Assembly: GCA_036794395.1 (NCBI GenBank)
Contig: DAIRGS010000264.1
Location: 1 to 9,951 of the forward strand
DNA length: 9,951 nucleotides
Source: DASXMX01 sp036794395
Lineage (GTDB): Bacteria; Planctomycetota; Phycisphaerae; Tepidisphaerales; Tepidisphaeraceae
Reading direction: 5' to 3'
The translations under genes were made by a program, and so were the position numbers. The notes beneath the pieces are model-generated. The model had not been told where the DNA came from. It worked only from the letters and a program-made list of their open reading frames with translations, and did not search any database. Below, in pieces: positions 5,689 through 9,951 of this stretch; position 1 is the first letter of the stretch, and the number at the start of each line of letters is the position of its first letter.

Positions 5689-8121
5689 TTAGAGCAACGA
5701 AACGGGATCGACATCCACGGCGATGCGCTCGTTGTGCGCGAGATGTCCGTTGTTGCGAACCTTTGCAAGCAGCCGCTGAAGCGGAGCCGCGCTGGCGGAG
5801 GTCAACACGATCTGATTCCTGAAATAACCGGCGATTCGACTGATCGCGCAGGGCATTGGGCCTTTCATCCGGATCGTATCCCCTTCGGAAATGGCTGCTT
5901 CGGTCAGTTGGGCGGCGAGCTCTTCGCAGTGCTTGAAAAGCTTCTCGCTGTCCTGGTCGCGAAGCACGATTCGAACCATGCGGGCGAACGGGGGCAAGCC
6001 GACTTGTCGGCGGCTGGTGAGCTCGGTTTTGGCGAAGCCGACAAAATCCTGCCGAATCGCGGCACGAATGGTCGGATCGTCGGGCAGGAAGGTCTGGAGG
6101 ACGACGCGGCCGGGGACGTCGCCGCGACCGGCGCGACCGGCAACCTGGGTGATCAGCTGAAACGTGCGCTCAGCGGCGCGAAAGTCGGGCAGGGCAAGGG
6201 CGGTATCGCCGCTGATGACGCCGACCAGCGTAACGTTTGGATAGTCCAGACCCTTGGCAATCATCTGGGTGCCGAGCATCACCTGGATTTCTTTATTCGC
6301 GAAACGGCTCAGAAGCGCTTCATAGTCCTTCGAGCCGCGCATGGTGTCGCTGTCCACTCGGGCAAATTTCAAATCGGGGAACTTCGCGGTGAGCTCTTCT
6401 TCGACGCGTTGCGTGCCGAGGCCAAAAAGGCTTAGTTTTTTGCCGCAGCTTTGGCACTTATCCGGAAGTGGATTGACGGCCAGGCAATAGTGGCAGTGAA
6501 GCTGGCCAGTATGGACTCCGCGCACATTGCTGGCGCTGCCCGGAGAAGCACCAGGCGAGCGGTGATAGGTCATCGTGACGTCGCAATATTTGCACTGCAC
6601 CGCGTTGGTGCAGGATGAGCAGTAGACGAAGTTGGAGTATCCACGGCGGTTCAAAAGCAGGATTGCCTGTCGTCCCGCGTCGACGGTCGTTCGCAGCAGA
6701 TGTTCCAGGCGCTGCGAGATGAGATGCACCCCCCGGCGATAACGGTTCTCAACTTTCATGTCGAGAAGTTCGACATGTGGCATTTGCAGCCCGCGTACGC
6801 GGCTGGGCAGATTGAGCAGGTGATAAGCAGACTTGGCCTTTTCCTGGGAGTGCGAGGCTCCTGCCGAGCGGATTTGCGTCGCGCGATCCAGCTCGGCGGG
6901 AGCCTCGTCCTCCCGTTTCATGGCCTGCATCGCCTTTGAATAGCTCTCAAGCGATGGAGTCGCGCTGCCCAGAAGCACCGGCACCTTTTCGAACTGGCCG
7001 CGTTTGACCGCTACATCGCGGGCATGATAGCGCGGCGACTGATCCTGCTTGTAACTGGCTTCGTGTTCCTCATCGACAACGATCATGCCCAGATTGGGCA
7101 GCGGCGCGAAAATCGCCGAACGCGCCCCCACCACCACCTTGGCCTGTCCGACGGAAATCTGCTGCCAATAACGGTGACGTTGCGTGGCAGTGAGCCCGCT
7201 GTGAAGGATCGCAACGTTGGGAAACCGGGCGGTAAACCGGCGGACTGTCTGCGGCGTCAGTGCGATTTCCGGAACTAATACAATCGCCTGTTTGCCTTGC
7301 TCGATGACCTTGCGGATGCACTGGAGATACACTTCGGTTTTGCCGCTCCCGGTTACGCCCAGCAACAGGTTCACTGAGAACCCCCCGCCGGTCACGCGCG
7401 GCATAAGTTCGTCGAAAACGCGCTGTTGATCGGGGTTGAGCGTGATATCGGGTTCGTTTCCGCCGGCTGGTTGAACTGTTTCTGCGAGACCCGGGAGATC
7501 GATCTGGGGAGTGATGGTGATGACACCCAGCCGAACGAGTTTTTTGACCGTCGGCGACGTTACACCTGATTCGGTGGCGAGCCGGACCAGCTCGATCGGT
7601 TCGTCGGGTTTGAGTTGCAACAATCGTCCAAGGATGGCGCGACGCTTGGGGGCTTTTGTTTTCTCAAAGAGCAATTGGACCGAGACACGATCCTGAATGA
7701 GCCGGACGATGTTCTGATAGCCCATCCCGATCTGCTTGCGCACAGCGGAGGGGAGGACACTTTCCAGAACGCTCCCGAGCGGCGCGCAGTAGTACCGGCT
7801 CATCCAACGCGCGAGCTCCATCAGGGTCGGCGGGATGAGAACCCGTTCATCTTCAATACGCAGCAGGTTTTTGATCTTCGGATAGCGTGTAGTGGGCTCT
7901 ATGGCAATGACATAGCCCGTCGATGGGCGATTGTTTTTGCCCAGGGGAACGCGAACGCGCTGGCCCACTTTGAGTGACGAGAGCAGTGCGCGGGGAATGG
8001 CGTAGTCGAGAGCGTGATCGATCGCCTGCTCGAGAGCCACTGCTGCAAACGGTCCATCAGGGGGCGGTTGGAGGGGATCCGGAGGGGAATCGGGTTCGTG
8101 AAATAGCGTGAGTGCTGGCAT
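5689..8121 (-). CDS. priA: Primosomal protein N' (replication restart helicase PriA)
   Basis: PriA is the 3'-to-5' helicase that recognises stalled forks and reloads the replisome. With ATG 8121 it has 810 residues. The 3'-DNA-binding domain starts at about 25 (VALEQAIDHALDYAIP). A winged-helix region precedes the helicase core with Walker A GVTGSGKT (255-262), VVDEEHEASYKQ (DEEH 350-353) and LLGSATPSLES. Zinc ligands are Cys501, 504, 510, 513, 543, 546, 556 and 559, all eight present. Motif VI QVAGRAGRG is near 659-667 and the C-terminal domain ends at VDPVSLL. Two insertions stand out: residues 403-426, encoded by an inverted-repeat element, and about 15 extra residues between the two Cys clusters. 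The frame stays open to TTG 8262 and ATG 8238, but those codons coincide with a promoter and have no Shine-Dalgarno; ATG 8121 follows GGGAAAGGG. The true start could still be upstream. Confidence 0.95.
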   Translation of the reverse strand: MPALTLFHEPDSPPDPLQPPPDGPFAAVALEQAIDHALDYAIPRALLSSLKVGQRVRVPLGKNNRPSTGYVIAIEPTTRYPKIKNLLRIEDERVLIPPTLMELARWMSRYYCAPLGSVLESVLPSAVRKQIGMGYQNIVRLIQDRVSVQLLFEKTKAPKRRAILGRLLQLKPDEPIELVRLATESGVTSPTVKKLVRLGVITITPQIDLPGLAETVQPAGGNEPDITLNPDQQRVFDELMPRVTGGGFSVNLLLGVTGSGKTEVYLQCIRKVIEQGKQAIVLVPEIALTPQTVRRFTARFPNVAILHSGLTATQRHRYWQQISVGQAKVVVGARSAIFAPLPNLGMIVVDEEHEASYKQDQSPRYHARDVAVKRGQFEKVPVLLGSATPSLESYSKAMQAMKREDEAPAELDRATQIRSAGASHSQEKAKSAYHLLNLPSRVRGLQMPHVELLDMKVENRYRRGVHLISQRLEHLLRTTVDAGRQAILLLNRRGYSNFVYCSSCTNAVQCKYCDVTMTYHRSPGASPGSASNVRGVHTGQLHCHYCLAVNPLPDKCQSCGKKLSLFGLGTQRVEEELTAKFPDLKFARVDSDTMRGSKDYEALLSRFANKEIQVMLGTQMIAKGLDYPNVTLVGVISGDTALALPDFRAAERTFQLITQVAGRAGRGDVPGRVVLQTFLPDDPTIRAAIRQDFVGFAKTELTSRRQVGLPPFARMVRIVLRDQDSEKLFKHCEELAAQLTEAAISEGDTIRMKGPMPCAISRIAGYFRNQIVLTSASAAPLQRLLAKVRNNGHLAHNERIAVDVDPVSLL
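6529..6556. repeat. Short inverted repeat inside priA (zinc-region insertion)
   Basis: CTGGCGCT (6530-6537) pairs with AGCACCAG (6547-6554) with one mismatch around a 9-base loop, and the outer bases G/C also pair approximately. It encodes part of the unusual Pro/Gly/Ser/Ala-rich stretch (SPGASPGSAS) between the two zinc Cys clusters of PriA, where most family members have only a few residues. It may be the trace of a small palindromic insertion; the arms are short, so this is tentative. Confidence 0.35.
6846..6914. repeat. 69-bp inverted-repeat element inserted in frame in priA
   Basis: Two 24-base arms (6846-6869 and 6891-6914) are inverted copies matching at 21 of 24 positions around a 21-base loop; the inner 17 bases (CGAGGCTCCTGCCGAGC against its partner) differ at one site. 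The unit is 69 bases, exactly 23 codons, and translates as REDEAPAELDRATQ-IRSAGASHSQ in PriA (residues 403-426). It falls just after the LLGSATPSLES helicase motif, at a point where family members go directly to the (Y/H)xLL.LP.RV segment. 'EAPAE...SAGAS' peptides are, from memory, a common product of a dispersed planctomycete repeat. Confidence 0.8.
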
Positions 8122-8233
8122 CCCTTTCCCGTCAACTCCGAGCAGTGGCAGAGGGGGCGGGATTCTGCTACCGTCCCCACGGCTGCGGCGTGGCTTGCGC
8201 TTAGCGAATGGCAACTGCCGCCCGCGTGGATAA

Positions 8234-8262
8234 ATCATAGACTGATTTGAATTGTTAGGCAA
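8234..8262 (-). promoter_or_regulatory. priA: Sigma-70-like promoter of priA
   Basis: On the minus strand TTGCCT (8262-8257) and TATGAT (8239-8234) are separated by exactly 17 bases, matching -35 at 4 of 6 and -10 at 5 of 6 consensus positions. Transcription would start near 8227, giving a leader of roughly 105 bases to ATG 8121. This argues against translation starting at TTG 8262 or ATG 8238, which lie within the boxes. The same short region must also contain the promoter of the divergent membrane-protein gene, for which I see no convincing boxes. Two GTTAGG copies (8254-8259, 8265-8270) lie 11 bases apart here. Confidence 0.5.
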
Positions 8263-8278
8263 TAGTTAGGAATAACGT

Positions 8279-9331
8279 GTGACCGTTTCCACAGGCCAGC
8301 CAACCGGAAAGAGCGGGGAGGTGTCCGATGAGGAACAATCATCGGATGGGGCAATCTTCTCCGCATATCGACGGACGCAGGCGTTGGTGTTGATTGCGTC
8401 AGTTGTTAGCGCGGTGATTTTCTGGGAAGTCGCGGCACGGCTGGGTATCCCGCCGATCGCCCGTCTTGAGGGAAGCCTGATCGAGCAAGCCCAAGTTCCG
8501 CTTGCGTTTATCGCCACTTACGTGCTTTACTTTGTTGCGGTTGCAATCGGAATTCTGATTGCCGGTCGCTCGTGGTTTTTTGCCGGTATTTTCAGTGCGT
8601 CGGTGGGTTTGACGGCACTGTCCATTCGCTGCGGGCCGATGCGTCATGTGCTGTTTAACGCCGCTGCTCAAGGTGACACGCGTCAGATTTTTTTGCGGCT
8701 GGTGGCCGAGCAGTGTTTGATTTTTGTTCCAGTGGGGCTGACGTGGATTTATTTCTGGCGGAAGTATTCTGCCGGCCGGCGTAGCGCGGAGCCGGAGGAG
8801 CATGATCTGGCTTTGATGGGCGCGGGGCCGACGCTGGGCGCGCTGTTCACCCAAGTTGCAATCATGGGCCTTCTGGTCTGGTTAATGAGCGCCACGGATG
8901 TGAAGAAGCAGGTTACGATTGCGGTGTTTATCGGCGGATTTGGCGGCACGTCGATGGGCGAATACCTGTTTCCCAATCGAGACGCGGCCCGGTGGTACTG
9001 GCTGGGTCCTTTAGTGGTGGGAGTGGTCGGTTATTTGGCGGCGTTCTTTCATTCGTCGGATTGGACGATTGGATCGGCCCAAGGCGCATTAGCAAACTTG
9101 GCGCACCCCGTCCCGCTGGACTACGCCGGAGCCGGCATTATCGGCACATTGCTTGGGGTCTGGGTGGGAGGCGATCGACCAGACATCGTATTCAGCATGT
9201 TTGGGGCGATGGTTGGCGTTGTGCCATCGGGACAACGACTTAGCAAGCAGTTGCAAAAGTTAGATAAGCCCAAGTCAGAATCAAAACCTCTGGAAAAGAA
9301 CGAAAAGTCATCGCCGGAAACCAGCCGATAA
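8279..9331 (+). CDS. Polytopic membrane protein of unknown function
   Basis: A 350-residue protein starting at GTG 8279, with TAGGAA (8267-8272) six bases upstream. The first 30 residues are polar and acidic. Hydrophobic segments suggest about seven or eight membrane helices, near residues 34-52, 72-95, 99-117, 141-160, 186-204, 239-258, 280-297 and 303-316. A basic loop (RKYSAGRRSAEPEEHD, 161-176) follows the fourth. Gly-rich stretches, FIGGFGGTSMGEYLFP at 217-232 and GAGIIGTLLGVWVGGD at 284-299, are unusual and could line a pore or pack helices. The tail after 320 is Lys/Ser/Glu-rich and probably cytoplasmic. I do not recognise a transporter or enzyme motif. It is divergent from priA and 33 bases upstream of the pyrophosphatase start on the same strand, so the two are probably co-transcribed. 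The gene is clearly coding; the function is unknown. Confidence 0.85.
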   Translation: MTVSTGQPTGKSGEVSDEEQSSDGAIFSAYRRTQALVLIASVVSAVIFWEVAARLGIPPIARLEGSLIEQAQVPLAFIATYVLYFVAVAIGILIAGRSWFFAGIFSASVGLTALSIRCGPMRHVLFNAAAQGDTRQIFLRLVAEQCLIFVPVGLTWIYFWRKYSAGRRSAEPEEHDLALMGAGPTLGALFTQVAIMGLLVWLMSATDVKKQVTIAVFIGGFGGTSMGEYLFPNRDAARWYWLGPLVVGVVGYLAAFFHSSDWTIGSAQGALANLAHPVPLDYAGAGIIGTLLGVWVGGDRPDIVFSMFGAMVGVVPSGQRLSKQLQKLDKPKSESKPLEKNEKSSPETSR

Positions 9332-9364
9332 GTTGATCGCAGACCTACAAAAGTGAGTTCGAGA

Positions 9365-9907
9365 ATGATCCATCCGTGGCACGACGTTACTCCCGGCGAA
9401 GACATTCCGCAGGAGTTCAACAGCATTATCGAGATCCCCTTCGGATCCAGCGTGAAGTACGAGCTGGACAAGGCCAGCGGGATGATCAAGCTCGATCGCG
9501 TCCTTTACTCGGCGGTGTACTACCCGGCCAATTACGGCTTTATCCCCCAGACGCTGGCCGAGGATGACGACCCGTTAGACGTGCTGGTGCTGTGTCAGGA
9601 AACAGTAGTTCCGCTCACGCTGATCCACGCCCGCACGATCGGCATCATGACCATGATCGATGCCGGGAAAAAGGATCACAAGATCATCGCAGTCGCCACC
9701 GAGGATCCGGAGTTCAACAGCTACCGCGAGGCTTCGGAGATGCCGATCCACCGGCTGACGATGCTCCGGCGGTTCTTCCAGGATTACAAGCAGCTTGAGG
9801 GCAAGGCCGTTGAGGTGGACGAGATCCAGCCGGCCAAGGACGGCTTCCCGATTATCGAAGATGCCCTGGCGCGGTACAGCCGGCAGCGCCGGCGCGGGTT
9901 TAAATGA
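9365..9907 (+). CDS. ppa: Inorganic pyrophosphatase, family I (soluble)
   Basis: A 180-residue cytoplasmic enzyme that hydrolyses pyrophosphate to two phosphates with Mg2+, driving biosynthetic reactions forward. The family I active-site residues are all visible: Glu23, Lys31 and Glu33 in IIEIPFGSSVKYELD, Arg45 in LDRVLY, Tyr53 and Tyr57 in YYPANYGFIPQT, Asp67, Asp69 and Asp72 in the EDDDPLDVLVL signature, Asp99, Asp104 and Lys106 in MIDAGKKDHKIIAV, and Tyr141-Lys142. The length is typical for bacterial hexameric enzymes. ATG 9365 is chosen because family members begin close to HPWHDV; a GTG at 9353 would add four residues, and neither has a strong Shine-Dalgarno. It follows the membrane-protein gene closely and is followed by a hairpin with a T-run. 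The extra C-terminal basic end (RQRRRGFK) is unremarkable. Confidence 0.96.
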   Translation: MIHPWHDVTPGEDIPQEFNSIIEIPFGSSVKYELDKASGMIKLDRVLYSAVYYPANYGFIPQTLAEDDDPLDVLVLCQETVVPLTLIHARTIGIMTMIDAGKKDHKIIAVATEDPEFNSYREASEMPIHRLTMLRRFFQDYKQLEGKAVEVDEIQPAKDGFPIIEDALARYSRQRRRGFK

Positions 9908-9908
9908 C

Positions 9909-9933
9909 TGGCGTGGTTGCTTCAGCAACCCTG
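9909..9933 (+). repeat. Single REP-like palindrome, diverged copy of the 5607-5677 family
   Basis: These 25 bases match the left arm at 5608-5632 at 22 positions. Two of the three differences are C to T and G to A at paired positions of the small stem, so GGTCGC/GCGACC has become GGTTGC/GCAACC with pairing kept. The TTCA loop is the same. It begins two bases after the ppa stop codon. Confidence 0.75.
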
Positions 9934-9938
9934 TTTTT
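9915..9938 (+). terminator. Possible Rho-independent terminator of ppa
   Basis: A 6-bp stem GGTTGC-TTCA-GCAACC (9915-9930) is followed after CTG by five T (9934-9938), directly downstream of ppa. The stem is short for an intrinsic terminator and the T-run starts three bases late, so activity is uncertain. The hairpin is the REP-like repeat itself. Confidence 0.45.
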
Positions 9939-9951
9939 CCAAAGTCAGAAG

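Noticed and set aside
5641..6435. 264-residue + strand open frame opposite the 3' end of priA
   Set aside because: Antisense of the PriA C-terminal domain; its start lies in the REP-like pair and no family motif is visible.
1..9951. CRISPR arrays, tRNA or rRNA genes, transposases, toxin-antitoxin or defence genes
   Set aside because: None seen by eye: no regularly spaced direct repeats, no cloverleaf-like tRNA sequence, and no gene product with such motifs.

Overview
The window looks like chromosomal DNA from a bacterium of the Planctomycetota, possibly the class Phycisphaerae. This is inferred from several traits: scattered, weakly co-oriented genes with few clear Shine-Dalgarno sites; Pro-Ala-Thr-Gln-rich linkers (the secretin tail and the mature N-terminus of SppA); gene content (secretin, small FHA protein, 67-kDa-type SppA, PriA, family I pyrophosphatase); and short palindromic repeats of types I recall from planctomycete genomes. 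No marker gene fixes the taxonomy.

Layout. Positions 1-1166 (+) hold the 3' part of a type II secretion-like secretin. It converges on a short FHA-domain gene (1424-1795, -). Between them lies an approximately 208-bp element bounded by a perfect 12-bp inverted repeat. Next come an unrecognised conserved-looking gene (1960-2499, -), a G/C-rich hairpin repeat (2579-2622) and sppA (2683-4578, -), a two-domain signal peptide peptidase with both catalytic residues. Positions 4684-5531 (-) hold an NmrA-type NAD(P)-binding oxidoreductase gene that is broken by a one-base frameshift after codon 17. Behind the 3' end of priA is an inverted pair of REP-like palindromes (5607-5677). priA (5689-8121, -) encodes the primosomal helicase and contains a 69-bp inverted-repeat element inserted in frame. 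A divergent intergenic region (8122-8278) carries the best promoter in the window. On the + strand follow a polytopic membrane protein of unknown function (8279-9331) and inorganic pyrophosphatase (9365-9907), probably one operon. It ends in a third REP-like copy that also resembles a Rho-independent terminator.

The genes do not form one pathway. They are mostly housekeeping functions: envelope secretion and proteolysis, replication restart and pyrophosphate removal. I see no CRISPR array, transposase, toxin-antitoxin pair, tRNA, rRNA or recognisable defence system. The most interesting signal is the density of small palindromic repeats of at least four kinds in 10 kb. One lies inside an essential-type gene without breaking its frame, and one family shows a compensatory base-pair change between copies. 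No stretch over 300 bases lacks a gene; the largest gaps (1167-1423, 2500-2682, 1796-1959, 5532-5688, 8122-8278) are covered by the entries below.
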